Below are positions 36,570 to 49,524 of a DNA stretch of 64,000 nucleotides, one piece after another. The translations under genes and the position numbers were made by a program. The stretch lies in assembly GCA_015680685.1 (NCBI GenBank), contig MNCI01004656.1, forward strand, positions 1,277,459-1,341,458, read 5' to 3'. Source of the stretch: Gnetum montanum. Taxonomy: Eukaryota; Streptophyta; Gnetopsida; Gnetales; Gnetaceae. Under the pieces are notes generated by a model. That model did no database searches, had not been told where the DNA came from, and saw only the letters and a list, made by a program, of their open reading frames with translations. The stretch's first letter is position 1; the number at the start of each line of letters is the position of its first letter.

Positions 36570-38423
36570 ATGGCAGATACTCGCTTTGTCGTTGCTATTT
36601 CGATTTATGTGTTTATCTTCTTGGCCAATGTTCCGTCTAACAAAGCTAGTGATCTACCATATATCTCCACGGTTCTGTCTGGTACAGCCGGAAATCTTTC
36701 ATATATTTTTGCCTTTGATAATTATTTGCTTTTCTGACGTCTTTTTTCACGGACACTGCAAGCCTTCTTAAGCTTCCGCTAGTAGTATCTCTTTCCGAAT
36801 GAACACTTTCAAATACTGGTCTATCTATGTTAGCCCTAACGTTAATATTTAATAAGTTGACATCCATTTTGCAAGGGAGGTGTCTTTTGCTGTTTCATGT
36901 TGTAAATTAGGAATAACGTGCACATAGTTGCAGGTTATGCATCCTCATAGAGATTTATTTATAAGAAATATGGTGATGCAGATAAACTAAAGCATAGGAG
37001 TTTAAGGAATCGAGAATTTGAGATTAAGGTTATTTCCAGTTATGCAGAATTGATTTGTTCAAGCAATTTGACAAAACGTTGAAATTTGGGGGTGTATGTA
37101 ATGTGCAGAGGGAGCACTGGAACCGGAGTTTGATTACTCAGATGGTCCCAGAGGACCGGCAAACTGGGGAAATATTAAACCTGAATGGAAAGTCTGTAAT
37201 ACAGGCAAAGAGCAGTCTCCCATCAATATCGTAAGCACGGTGTCTCGTCTTGCGCCGCGTCTCTTGCCCTCTTACAGTGCTTCCGAAGCCAAACTAATAA
37301 ACCTAGGCTATACCATCCAGGTATATTTCAAAAACTGCCTTTGTTTTGGTAGTTTGTAGTTCTGTTATCATCTTCTTCTACAGAGTTTCCTAGTTTCTTT
37401 TGGTTGTACATTTACTTACCTTTAGCGGATGCAATTATGCAGGTAAAATGGCCTTCGGGAGGCGGCTGGATCAGGATCAACGGTATCAATTTCACTCTGG
37501 AGCAGATCCACTGGCATACTCCCTCCGAACACTATATCAATGGAGAAGGGTAACACAAATAATACAAAGATTATGTATTCCGTTCTGGTTCACAATTCTT
37601 AACAATTGTGCTTTTTGGCTTTTCGAAATGGTAACTGATTAACAACAGTTCATCCATATATATAGATACCAATATTGTGTCCAAGATTCCAGATTAGTCC
37701 ATGTTTCTGCTGCATTGTTGTAAATAGGTAGCAATTTGTAATACTTTTTGTGTGCGGCAAAGATACGACATGGAGGCGCATCTGGTTCACCACTCGGGAG
37801 ATAAGAAAGCCGTGATCGGAATCCTATACAAGTATGGTAGCGACGATTTATTCCTGAGGGAACTGGAAAAATACTTTCCACATCTGCCGTTCCCAACGGA
37901 GCGGGACATAGGGCTTGTTAACCCTATGGATCTGGTGTACGATGACTGGAAAAGAAACTATTACACATACAACGGCTCTCTTACAACCCCTCCTTGCACT
38001 GAAGGCGTCTTCTGGACACTACTTCCTACCGTAAGAATTCACAGAGCGTCAGATTACTGCTACACTTCAAACTCACTTAAACCTTACCTCATCTGCAATT
38101 TTCCATAGTATTGATATCCAATAATCTGAAGAGAGACTAAGTACTTAATGACCGTTCTTTGTTGTGGAACAGGTGAGGACTGTAGGCCGGGAACAAGTCG
38201 AACATTTGCAAAGAACTGTGATTCCTGTAAGAACGGAATAATTAATTGATGTGGAAATACTGAATTTTCTGTAACCCTACGCTACCATTACTGCTTCATT
38301 TTTTGTTTGGGTGATGTTTGCTCGTTTGGGAATGTGCAGGGATACCAGCATAACGCCAGGCCCCTTCAGGCACTGAACCACAGGATCATCTTCAACAACT
38401 GGCCCCCAATCAGCTACTCGTAA
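36570..38423 (+). CDS. Alpha-type carbonic anhydrase, six exons, 278 residues
   Basis: Catalyses reversible hydration of CO2 to bicarbonate. Exons inferred from GT-AG borders with consistent phase: 36570-36681, 37109-37320, 37443-37549, 37763-38030, 38173-38226 and 38340-38423 (837 coding bases with stop). Residues 1-27 have a hydrophobic core ([13 protein letters not shown]), a likely signal peptide, so the product enters the secretory route. Zinc ligands are His131 and His133 in IHWHTPSEH, and His150 in MEAHLVH. Thr218/Thr219 in [11 protein letters not shown] match the Thr199/200 pair. Cys67 and Cys222 should form the usual disulfide. N-glycosylation sequons are at Asn124 (NFT) and Asn214 (NGS). 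The proton-shuttle His64 of animal enzymes is Tyr105 here (NLGYTIQ). Length fits the family. All exons are open with no disabling change, and the exon GC content is above the surroundings. The weakest call is the exon 1 donor (G|GTACAG). Confidence 0.92.
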
Positions 38424-38460
38424 ATCAATCAAACCATGCAGATGCAGAATATCCCACGCC

Positions 38461-38647
38461 AATAAAGCTTTCTAAATTATTACCAAAGTATTATGGCCGG
38501 GCCTCTTAAGTGTGGGTTTCGTCTCTATCTCCCAATCTTCCATTCCTCCACTTGGCATCTCCCTTACTTTCTTACTCGTGATAAATTCTCTTGGAGTTGT
38601 TTTCCGTAGTTTTGTAATAGATGCAGAGGCTCTGTATACTTAATAAA
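38461..38647 (+). terminator. Polyadenylation signals of the carbonic anhydrase gene
   Basis: AATAAA occurs at 38461-38466, 38 bases after the stop codon, and again at 38642-38647. A T-rich stretch lies between them. Confidence 0.55.
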
Positions 38648-38659
38648 GCTGATGGTATT

Positions 38660-39320
38660 ATTCTAAAAGAATGATGTCCATTAGATTTTAGGTTTAGCGG
38701 TTACCATTGCAATATTAGGAGATCCTAGAAGGTATTAGGTTTCACTGTAATCACAAATCGCTGAGAACAAGTTTTTCCATTAAAAGAAGAAAAAGTCTAA
38801 CAACCAAACAAATGGAAAGAGAGAACAATAAAAATTATATAAATATTTAAATTTTATTTTTATACAAGCTAACCATATAATATGCAACATATAGGACTTC
38901 AATTAAATAAACTTAAAGTATACTTTATGTACCTTAAGATTCAAGTCACTCTATTTTACCTAATAGATAAATTATCTATACATACACCTAATGCAAGCGT
39001 AATAATTTAAAAATCCTATAAAAAGGACATTATATAAATTATGCTGATGGAAAAGTATCCTAAGTAAATTCTTTGGATAAATTAATATAAAATTACACTT
39101 TTTCAATAAAACACTTACAAGGTCAATCAAGCAAAATAACATGGTGATGTAATAGTGTATATATTGATTTTATCATTTAAAAGAAATATAAATAAATTGT
39201 ATACTAATTGGTGAAGCATTTGCCTGCATGTATAAATATGAAAATTTTCCCTCTTAAAAGACAAATTTCTTCAAATGTCTTTTCTAAATTACCATGGATA
39301 TTATCTAAAATGAAATTATC
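38660..39320. other. AT-rich intergenic sequence
   Basis: No coding or repeat signature is recognised. Confidence 0.45.
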
Positions 39321-39324
39321 TAAC

Positions 39325-39480
39325 AATGAGGCATTAGTCCAATGGTAAGACTCTTGACATATAAGCCCCAAGTTGCAAGTTTAATTCCAATGAATTACAC
39401 TTAAGTTATGAATGAATTTTATAAAAGGATTTTTGAAACTATTGAGGTCTAACAAATCCAAAAGGTCTTTGGGCATATAA
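39325..39480 (+). repeat. tRNA-derived SINE-like unit 1
   Basis: TAGTCCAATGGTAAGA (A-box type, 39335-39350) and AAGTTTAATTCC (degenerate B box GGTTCGATTCC, 39377-39388) are spaced about as in a tRNA gene. The region cannot fold as a real tRNA, and an AT-rich tail follows. Confidence 0.5.
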
Positions 39481-39489
39481 TTTTGGCCA

Positions 39490-40325
39490 AAGGCCAATTA
39501 CCAATTGCTCAAACATTCTCCTAGAAAATAAACAATTGTGGTTGTAACACTAATGTAGATAAACTTTGTCATGAAAATTATCATAGGTACATAATAGGAG
39601 AACAGAAAGCTAGTTTTGCACAAACAACCACTAAAACATTATGTTTAAAGTTTTGCATAGTGATAAAATCTTTGGAATTAAGCTCTATAAACAACATGGC
39701 AAGAATTATTTATGGAAGAAATGTTAAAGCCCCTTGAATCCTAATAAAGTTTTATGTATTAATAGGTTGATTTTCTTCCTATGAATTTTTGGTTTCATAA
39801 GTTGAGTATTACCTTACAAACTTCTTGTGTCTTCAATATTTGTTTGTCTTGGTATTTACTATATACTTCTTTCTCCCCTTTACTCATGAATTTGTCATTT
39901 TATTCTCCTTGTTTACTTCATAGTTTTGATTTTTGTAAGTATTCAAGATGCTTTATTATGTTATATTCTTTATTTCATGAACTACTTTTTATGCACAAAT
40001 TCCAAAAATTATCCTATTTTTAACTGCTAAAAAGTCTTAGTTTTCAAAATGTTCTAACATCTACCCTTTTTTAAACATGTGGAGCCTACTTATTTTCTAT
40101 TCTTACAATTTGATTGATTATCTTAGGTAAAAACAAAGCAAAATTGGAGGTAACCCTTCCATATAGGTTGGAGTAATACTCTAAACATTGGTAAGTTATG
40201 TTAGGCCATGTTTCACTTACATTGTCAAATACTCTTCCTTTTATACACCTTTTTTGTTTAGTTTCATGTTGAATGTTGTAATGGACCAACCCATTTTAGG
40301 GCCAAAAATTATATTATAGGAAAGA
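39490..40325. other. AT-rich intergenic sequence
   Basis: The hydrophobic open stretch at 39781-40023 is T-rich and matches nothing known. No gene is supported. Confidence 0.45.
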
Positions 40326-40329
40326 TTAA

Positions 40330-40460
40330 TAATGGAATATTAGCCTAGTGGTAACACTCTTAGCATAGCAAACCTAGGTTAGCTTCAATTCTACTAGGTA
40401 GTACAGAGTTATAAATTAAAAAAAATCATAAAAAAGAATTCTAAAACTAGTTTGATAGAT
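40330..40460 (+). repeat. tRNA-derived SINE-like unit 2
   Basis: TAGCCTAGTGGTAACACTCT (A box, 40341-40360) and GGTTAGCTTCAATTC (B-box region, 40377-40391), then GAGTTATAAATTAAAAAA. The closing segment (GAGTTATAAAT) resembles the AAGTTATGAAT after unit 1. Confidence 0.5.
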
Positions 40461-40561
40461 CCAACAAGTCTCAGTGTACCTAAGTGAAAATTTTAGTTTC
40501 ATTATGTAATTATGCAAAGTTATAAATGCCCTAATTAAGTATGTAACAAATTGTTAACAAA

Positions 40562-40690
40562 TGGGTTAAGACTTAGTGATAGGTCATGACTCTTTCTTAT
40601 GACAATCCTTGAGCATGTAGCAAAGAGGTTCAAATACAACCAGAAATAATCTAGATCATTTGCAAGTTTGAATAATAAACATACGTAAAG
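40562..40690 (+). repeat. tRNA-derived SINE-like unit 3
   Basis: ACTTAGTGATAGGTCATGAC (A-box region from 40571) and GAGGTTCAAATACA (B box, 40625-40638) at tRNA-like spacing. The structure between them is not a functional tRNA. Confidence 0.45.
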
Positions 40691-40699
40691 ATTAATACA

Positions 40700-42200
40700 A
40701 CCATTCATTTGTAGTGATAATAAACTAAGAAATGATCTAGCTAATAAAAATGAATTAAAATCATCTTTCTAGAGCATTTGGCTTGAATGATCTACAAGCT
40801 ATCAAAGCTATTATTGGTTCATGGATGAACCCTCAAGATAATAAAAAATTCAATACAACAATGATAAAACCTTACAAAGATCAAAATATGAGATATTCAT
40901 CAAATCTGAGATATTTTCGGTTTCTAATTAAGAAAACTTTTGATATTCAAGGGGATTAAAAACCATAGCATGGACTTCTTACAAACGATTATCATACCAC
41001 TTGAAGAAATGGTAGAGTCACCCTTTAGCTTGTTGTACAAGTTCCTAGGTGGTTGAATCCTACAATAAATAGAAGAAGAACCCAGTACAAAAAAAGGTGA
41101 GCTGTAATGATAAAAATGATATAAAAGATGAAAATAAATATAAAAAGATCTACAAAAATCATTATTAGTGGATTTTTGAAGCTTGGCTACAATTGAAGAA
41201 TGAGAGCTTTGGGTAATAAAGGAAACATGACTTGAAAGTGCATGTGACAATTGAGAAAAATACCAGCAAAATGGATGCATTTTTAATTGTTGAAGTGATA
41301 GTTAAGATTAGAACATATCAAATTGTAACACCTAAATTCTCGAACCCGTCACCTTGGTATGTGCATGCTGGTTTAAGCTATGTGTGTGTTGGTTGAATAG
41401 CTATGGTTATGCTTATGTGATTAGATTTAACTCTTATTCATCATGTCTTTGGCTGATAGCATAGTTTTTCTTGGTTGGTGTTGTGTAATGTGTAATAGAA
41501 ATAACTTATGCTTTAGGGATGCTTTTGATAACATGTTAATAATGTATAATATATGGCTTGGTTGAGAGGAATTTCACATTCTTGATATTTGATGCATTAT
41601 ATGGTTATGCTACTTATATGCACTTGCTCGTGATTTTAGTTTTATATGTGCACTATTCTTATTAGGCTTTATAGCTAGGAACCATGATGTTGAGGAAGTG
41701 GCACACATGGAGGATTATTTTCAAGGAATGATGAATGTGATAATATGTTCATTATGTGTATGACACATACATTTAATTGTTGTTTTATATGATTTGTTAT
41801 CATGACATTTTGGACTCCATTACATGCTTTGATATGTATTTTATTAAGTTTCCAAGATATTTAGTGGAGTAACCCTTATGATGAGACAATGGATATTGTA
41901 ACTCACACTATATACATCCATGTCCAATTTATAAATTTTATTTAAGTGATACAAAATGATGTATTTCCAAGTTAATCCATCATAATCGAAGGTAATACAG
42001 CTGAAATAGTTAATAAGTATCATTAAAAAATATAGCTAAGAGTTAATTAAAACATTAATTTCTTCTTCATTGTGTTAATGGTGACATTGTAATAGTGATA
42101 TCAAAAAAATGGTTATAGTGAACATGATGATAAAGAAATTAAGAAAACAAGAAATGAAATTGAAGAGTTTGAATATCTTTAAAATTCTTCATTAAATAAA
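40700..42200. other. Unassigned sequence
   Basis: The minus-strand open stretch 41280-40924 (118 codons) is His/Ser/Tyr-rich and unrecognised. TGTAACACCTAAATTCTCG near 41325 resembles the start of some gypsy LTRs, but I found no partner or end. No gene is supported. Confidence 0.4.
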
Positions 42201-42229
42201 ATATGAGTTTTTTTTTCATAAAGATTGTA

Positions 42230-42900
42230 AATTCAATTCAGTTATAACTTTCTTGAAATTCATAACACTCAATGGTTTGGTAAATTTATCAACAAGTTGA
42301 TCATTAGCGTTGATATTGACATCTAATATCATCAATATATAGTAACATTATTACAACCCTTTGTACCACATTATGTACCACCTTCATCAAAGATTATTTA
42401 CCATTTTTTGGAAGCTTGACAACACATATAAAATAACTTTTCTACTATGGAAACATAGTTAGGAAGCCTTGAATAATCCACAAAGCCTTTAGGTTGGTAT
42501 ATAAATATTTCTTATTATATATATTCATTCAAAAAAGCATACTTAACATCAGGTTGATATAATTTTTAATTGTAGGTAGTAGCTTTGAATAAAATATACT
42601 GTATAGTCAGCTACTTTATATTGGGAGAAAAAAATTTCTTTATAGTTGATATCCTTCGTTTGTATAAGGCCTTGAACAACTAGCCAGGCTTTATATTTTT
42701 TCAATGTTTTATTACCTTTTCTTTTAATATGAAAAACCTAATTTAACACTTGTTACATTCTTGTCTTTGATAAAGTCTAAATTAGTTTCCATATCTCATT
42801 TTTTATTAACATGTTATATTCTCATTTCATTACATCATAATAAATCTTAATTTTGCATAGCCTCTTATATATTCATGGTTTAGTTACTTGAAATATCATT
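42230..42900 (-). pseudogene. Antisense Copia RT fragment joined to an RNase H tail
   Basis: On the minus strand: a YQxDVKYAFLNEYI-type RT segment with IYxYQPKGFVDYS (near 42560-42460), a YIDDI box (near 42330), then directly DQLVDKFTKPLSVMNF (near 42300-42250), which in intact Copia elements lies at the RNase H C-terminus several hundred residues later. The sequence between is deleted. Many stops. Confidence 0.65.
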
Positions 42901-43232
42901 TCTAAATCACTCAAGTGAAAATGATCTTCTGAAACAAATATTCTCCAATATCTTAGCATTTTCATGGATATTTAACTCATCCTTCGATAACATTAAACAT
43001 CACTAGTTTACCTAAGCTAAATCTCACTAACAAACTTGGGTCATCATTATAATAAAATAATAATCTTAAAATAATTAATCTACCATGATCACAAATTATC
43101 CTTAGTGTAACTATCCAAAATGGAGGAAAGATATCAAAGTATTGAATATTACACACAAGACCCCAATCCTTGGCTATGTTTGTGAGCACAGATGACATTA
43201 AAGAGATCATAGGAAGAAGGACCATCCTAACC

Positions 43233-45958
43233 ATGGGAGAAGTGGCCACAAGGGAAAAGGAACTAGTAGCCATAATAGCCCCAAGAAGATGAAGCTAAAA
43301 CCCATGCCACAAGACCTCTTCGACAAGAGCTCAAAGTGGAACATGTTCATTAGATTCCAACCATAGAAATAGGACAGTCTAGACAAGATGAGGTGCAAAG
43401 ACCTAGACTAAATTTGAAGGTCAGATTGACCAAGGCTTTCATGAGACAAATCCATTCTAAGGAGGTCCAAAGTATTATTCTTTAGGAACTCAACTTTGGT
43501 TTCTTCATAGACCTAGCATTAGAAGAGGTAAATACACAATTGTAAGTATCTCACATGTGGCCCATATTCACTTATATTGGGAAGTGGTACAAGGGAGAGA
43601 CTTATCTTTTCTTGAAAAATCAATAGGTAGATGGGACCATGAAAATTAATGACAATTGGGCAACTTTGGAAGAAATTTCTATAAAAGCAAACCATGATGT
43701 ATAAAATGAATGGGTCTAACAATGCTATGGTGTGGACCGTAAGGATTATAGTGCAGTCATTAAGGTAGAGAGGGACTGCTTCAAGATTATGTCCTACCAG
43801 CTAAATTGAATGGTGAGGTCAAGTAGGATCATTGTCTTCTCTATTTGTGCATGTGCCTTTATAAGTGGAAAATTCCATGTCAACCTTCTCTAGCTCATCT
43901 ACATGTAGATAGAAAATTGATTTAATGACAATGAGTATGGGAGGAAGAAACTTTCCTTTATGTGTCTAATCAAAAAACTTTGCACTAGGGGAGGAATAGT
44001 CCATTATGTGAATCATATGCTTCATCATATTCCTATTGCATCTTGGCAGGAGATGATGCAAGACAAGGTGCCCATCAAGATGCTTGAAGAGAAGCGACTA
44101 CCACCACCACCACCTACTCAAGAAAAAATGTCAAAGGCTTGTGCAACCATTATGTGCATGAGGAAGCTCTATGAGAAACTCCTACAATAGCAATAGGGAG
44201 TACATGTGGTGGAAAGCCTTCAATGTACTGAGTAGCATTGACTCACCTCAATGAAGTAACATGAACCATAAACTAGCTAGAAGAGACTACATTCCTATAT
44301 TCAACACAAAGGATGCAGGTGTTCACGAGATCAAATCTAAGTGCCTAAGAAGTAACAATGTCCATATCTAGATAACAACAATTCCTAGAGATCTCTAGGA
44401 ATATCACCACATTCTCGGTGCACCTGGAGGAGGGTGAGGGGTAACTATCCTCTTGATGCAGCACCATGGATAGGAAATAGTGACATAGATGATGGACAAC
44501 TAAGTAGAAGAACCCTTGAAAGATCCTATGGCCACCATGCTAGACATTGCTACACTCAAAGACATACAAGCATTTGCAGGAGCAAGAAGCATGAAGCCAA
44601 GTGCAACCTAACATGAGGAAGTGCTGGACCGACTAGTGGGAATTGGGCAACTAGTTCTAGAGATCTTTAACATTTTGGAAGAAATCACTACTACCCAACT
44701 AAAGTTGTTGGAGAATAATGACAAGCTCCTCATAGCAAACATTCAACTTGAGACAACAAAAACCAAAAATCGATGGGGTGTTGCCAAAGTTGTAGAACTA
44801 AGAGCCTTTTTGGACAATCCCACCATTCTTAGCTAAGACATTATAAGGGATGAAATTTTTTGTAACTTCAAAATAAATTGAAAGAGGCTACAAATGCAAA
44901 GGAGATGGCAATGTTTGACTCATCCTTATAAGAGGCTTTTGCCATTAACATTGATACAGATTTTTCAAAAGTCCACAAGGAAAATATAACTTTGATAAGA
45001 GACATTCAACACCTACAAAATGTCAAGGAACAAAAGGATCAAATGGCAAGTTTGTGAGAGAGTAGCAGGAGAAGCTAGCCAAGGTGAACATGGATCTATG
45101 GAAGTCTATGCACTTTGCTAGAAAATAACCATTGAGGTAGTTGCTAAGAAGAATGAGGCCTTAAAATTTGAATGAGTGAAGAATCATCAAAGGGACCAAG
45201 TTGGGCTTCTTAAGAAGGTAAACAAAAAGGAAATTTAGTTTGCCAAGGTGAAGATGAATGAGGCCCTGCAATAACTCCATAAAAGAGGTAATATATGGAA
45301 ACCCATCTTTGATGGATTAAAAGCCTACAACATGGTAGAGATACACCTAAAGGAGTTGGAAATTGAGGAGATGATGAAGTATGTGAATTTAGCCAACATC
45401 CATTATGCAAACATGGTGATGCTGACAACTTGGAGGCAATGATTAGAGTTATAAAATCAAGTGGCCATCTCATACCTCCTTTATGAGGTTGAGTTTAATC
45501 ATTACAAAGACACTAAAAAGAAGCTAGAAATAGCTAATGTAGAGCTTGAAGTTCTTAGGAGTTAGATTATAGACTAGTGAGTAGTTGCTGAGAACTTGGT
45601 TAGAGGAATGAATGACTATCATGAGGTGCAAAACCTCATCAAGACATTTGATGTTGAGCATAAACAATTCATAGCCTAGTTCGTTAATGGTAAGGAACTA
45701 TTTCCCATAATGTCCTATCCATGGGATGTCCCCATACTAGCCCACATTGGTGACACCGTGTGGACTATGTAGGATCCCCAGAGTAAGGAGGAGAAGAAGA
45801 AGGCATTGCAAGATTCCTTTTGCCTTTCACTTGAAGTAGTAGCTATAGTAGGACAACTGCAAGCATCACATCAACCTCAACCACGACTACCAGAAGTGCT
45901 AGAGGTTGGAGAAGGTCTTTTAGCATCCTAGGAGCCTCCACCTCCTAGCACTATATGA
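43233..45958 (+). pseudogene. ORF3 of gypsy element D (coiled-coil protein)
   Basis: Collinear with the C copy: the same start (GEVATREKELVA), KVERDCFKIMSYQL, LSFMCLIKKLCT, then a helical region including LDRLVGIGQLVLEIFNILEE (44621 onwards). The C-terminal block has FVNGKELFPIMSYPWDVPIL and DTVW; the Pro-rich end EPPPPSTI precedes the TGA at 45956-45958. Frameshifts and TAG stops are scattered. Upstream integrase is absent, because the duplication begins after it. Confidence 0.7.
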
Positions 45959-46171
45959 TCTTCTCTTCATCTTTGACTACTAGAGGATTCTGGCTATCCA
46001 ATCTTGTAAGGGTGTTCAATTTTGTTTCCCTGAACATCCATTAATATAATTTTTGTAATTCTATACAATATACCATAGTTAGTCCATGATTTCATACCTT
46101 TGCAATTTTGTAAGAATCTCAATCCTACTTTTGTTGACTCAAGGATGAATTTTCAGTTAGTTGTGGGGGTA

Positions 46172-47035
46172 TGATAAATCCCCCAATGTGTTGCATTAAT
46201 GCACATCCATCAAAATAGCCCCATTGACGTATCCCCATCAATGCATAGGTAGATGCATCAATGTAGTATCTATGTTTTCCTATATAAATAATATTACTCA
46301 CCATATTTATGGCACATTAAGTTAATATAGTAGCCAATTTTTTGTAGTTTTGTTCTACCTGAGTTAAATATTTTTTGGTTGCTCATAGTAGGACTTTAGG
46401 GATTGTACAAATCCTTATTCAAACATTAATGTACTTGAACACTTGGATGTACTAGCAATAAAGATGAAATTCTTGGAACTACTTGCATCACTTAAGAATA
46501 GTTTAATGTTTCCATTCATGTACTTTATTATTTATAAATTTTACAATCATGTGTTTTGTTACTTAATATGCTTAATAATCACATTCAAGAACAACTAACT
46601 TGAACATATCATTAACACTTGGCAATCCTAGTGTTGTTATTGCTTGGTTTGCCTAGTAGCCTAACATTTGGTAACCTAGTAGCATTCCTAACAAGTTTAG
46701 GATGTACACGAAAGGTGGGACCATATGCCTATGTTAGGATAATTAGATTAATACATTAGGTAGTTAATTAGTTAACTCACAATTAATTACTTTTGTTTCA
46801 CACTTAGACTAAATAAAATAAAATATAAAATCAATAAAAATCATGCACCTTGGCTTACACTTAACCATGCACTTGCACTCCCACAAGTGAATCCAAGAAA
46901 AAAATGATCACATCTTTAAGTCATTACCTTTCCTATTATGCATTTAAGAGTTAAAGCTTATGAAATTTGATCAGATTGCTAGTGTAACGTTTGTGACTCA
47001 TATGGTTGGGCATAGGGACTACTTGTTGCTCATCA
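46172..47035 (+). repeat. 3' LTR of element D
   Basis: Starts TGATAAATCCC after the polypurine tract TGTGGGGGTA and ends TTGCTCATCA. TATATAAATA is at 46281-46290. About 864 bases, matching the C LTR. Confidence 0.85.
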
Positions 47036-49048
47036 AAGATTATTAATTTAATTAAGAGAAAACATTTGTTAGATTGGGAATAAGGACTAGATTTATTGGT
47101 TTTAAATAATGTTAATAAATATTTAAAATCAAGTGGCTTTACTTTTGTAGGAGCACAGGACAACTCCAATATTGATTTTCTTCTTTCTAGCTTAGAGAAT
47201 GTTAGCAACATGAAATGTTTTAAAGTATATGATAAATAATTAGATATTATCATCACCCTTTGTACTTCATATTATTAATAGATACACAAAGTATTAGATA
47301 TTCTAGAGATAAAAAATGAAATTAAGAAAATTTGGAATCTAGGTATGAGCTTTACAAAAGCTCTAATTACAAATATCATCAATATTTTCAAAGTCTAAAA
47401 TAAAAACAATTAACAATGGTTTAAATAAGAATGGAAGATAACTAGAATTTTAATAAAGAATTAAAAGTTAACAAAGATTATCAATTAATATAAAAATATG
47501 ATTTGGACTAAGAATAGGGAATTTGTCAAATAAAGAAAAACTACGTTATTGGAAATGATAAAGAAATATTCTATTTGTTTTTAGAATTTATTTTAAAGCA
47601 AGAGAAGGAGAAATTATGCTTTCTTTCTCAAAGATATTGAAAATTTTAGCAATCTCTATTTCATACTAATAGTAGAACATTGGAATTTCATATCTATGGT
47701 AATACACTTCTAATAAAATATATACTTCTAATAAAAATTCCTTCATTACTTATATGTCCCCATTTTGTGTGGATTCAGGTCCATTACATGTTATGGTTTT
47801 TGGTCAGTATGGCTAATGATGACTATTTGACTGGCCAAGTTGTGCTATTTCTTTTTGAAAGCCACAGTCTTTGATAATTAATTTTATTTGAACATGCTTT
47901 CCAGCTGCCTATAGGGTACCACTATTACTATTTATTTTCCAAAGCCATAGTCTTTGACAATTAATTTTAGTTGCACATGCTTTCTAGCTAGCTATAGCAT
48001 TCATCGGTACGAACCACGGATTAGGGATTTGCAAATCCTATGAAAATTTTACGAATATTGCATTTTTGAAGTGGGAGCATAAAGAAAAGCATGTAAGATT
48101 CTTTGGGGAAAATTTTAATTTAAATTAAATGAAAAAAAATATTTAATAGAGTATAATGCATAAAAAACTAAAAAATATTTAATTTAAATGTTTTATTATT
48201 TTGTAATTCACATTCCTACTTGCAAATTTGTCTCCAGTATTTGCATATGCTTGCATACCCAAATGCAAAATGAACCATGAATCCTTGATTCCTTGCTTTC
48301 AAGAATTAGATTTATTTGATGCATAGGTTCATGGGAATGCCATTTCAATTAAAACTAAAAGCTATGCCATAATAAAAAATAACGCATATGAGAAATAACA
48401 TAGATGGTGGCCATTTGATTACTTTAAATATTAACCATGCTCCACTTGACTGAGCCTTGAGCAAGCCTAATGAAGGGTTAAATAAAAATGAAAACTAAAT
48501 GTCTTGCATGGATCAAATGGAATATGAACATGAATAATGGCAATTTTCAAGATGTTTACACTAGACATTTGAATGTGTAGATCATTTATTTTGTACTTCA
48601 TTAGAAACCTGAGTGGGCGTTAGTTGTAAAATTAGGTTTAATTTTCTATGGGTACTCATCCCAAACACACAAACCAGGAATGAGGTGATGAGGCATTTCA
48701 TGTGCATGAGTAGATTTTCTTTCATTTTTCTAACATGTTAGATTTTATTTATCGAAGAATCATAAATTACCCATCAAAGTTTAAAAATTAATTTGATAGG
48801 TTTGTATACATTAAAAAAAATATTAAACCATTATAAAATATTAACCTTCTTTTGTTTTCCTAGATAATACATAATACAGTATTCAACTTGAAAACATTTT
48901 AAAAATGGTGTATGTTTTAGATGAAGCTGATAAAATTTTAGTTTCAAAAACATTTTCATGGTATACTTCACTATGGAACCATACTCTTCAATGAAATCAT
49001 TCAAACATGCATCTGATTAGGTAGGTAGAATATTATATATGAATATTG
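47036..49048 (+). other. Duplicated flank of element D
   Basis: 47036-47580 matches 30757-31330. 47580-48030 has no match in copy 1 and carries a pair of about 58-bp direct repeats (from 47858 and 47941, each with CAGTCTTTGATAATTAATTT-like sequence). 48030-49048 matches 33386-34480. No gene is recognised. Confidence 0.6.
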
Positions 49049-49053
49049 TGTGC

Positions 49054-49510
49054 TATAATCCACGTCAATGTGTTTACGGATTGTTGATAACGCACTCCTA
49101 ATTTCTGCGTTGGCATTAAGGTGGCCTCCATATTCCATAATGTGGCCTCCATATTCAATAACAAATAACACATTTTTTTTGTTGGCATTAGGGTGGCATC
49201 CACATTTGGAAGGGGTTTTGGGTCTCTTATTTTTCAAATTTTTCTCATGGTAACTAATTTCGTGGCCTATAAATTCATTCTTAATGGGAGAACAAAGACA
49301 CCATGAATCACAGTAGGATTGCAATTCTAGTCCCTTTCACAGATGCTTATAGGTTGCATACACCATCATTGCAAAGTCAGTGTGAAAGAAGAATTTGAAC
49401 ACCAAGATTAGTTGAAGGCATTAATGACTAGAGGTTAGTTCGATTTGCTTCTGCATTCTATACTTTGATTACTTGTGTAATCTGGTTTTCTGCATAGTTA
49501 TTTATTTACA
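49054..49510 (+). repeat. 5' LTR of the Copia element
   Basis: Starts TATAATCCACGTCAATG (the usual TG end is mutated to TA) and ends TTATTTACA. It contains two GTGGCCTCCATATTC repeats. It aligns end to end with 63288-63745. Confidence 0.9.
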
Positions 49511-49512
49511 TT

Positions 49513-49524
49513 TGGTATCAAAGC
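49513..49524 (+). promoter_or_regulatory. Primer binding site of the Copia element
   Basis: TGGTATCAAAGC, two bases after the LTR. It is the Copia-type site complementary to initiator tRNA-Met with one change (usually TGGTATCAGAGC). Confidence 0.8.

Noticed and set aside
39330-39400. Functional tRNA gene
   Set aside because: Box-like words are present, but the B box is degraded and no cloverleaf stems form.
39781-40023. Hydrophobic 80-codon ORF that looks like a small membrane protein
   Set aside because: T-rich sequence gives Phe/Leu/Ser by composition; no promoter or conservation is visible.
40924-41280. 118-codon minus-strand ORF
   Set aside because: No family resemblance and no supporting splice or promoter context; kept only as unassigned sequence.
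41325-41345. Start of another gypsy LTR (TGTAACACC..)
   Set aside because: No matching second LTR, PBS or polypurine tract was found.
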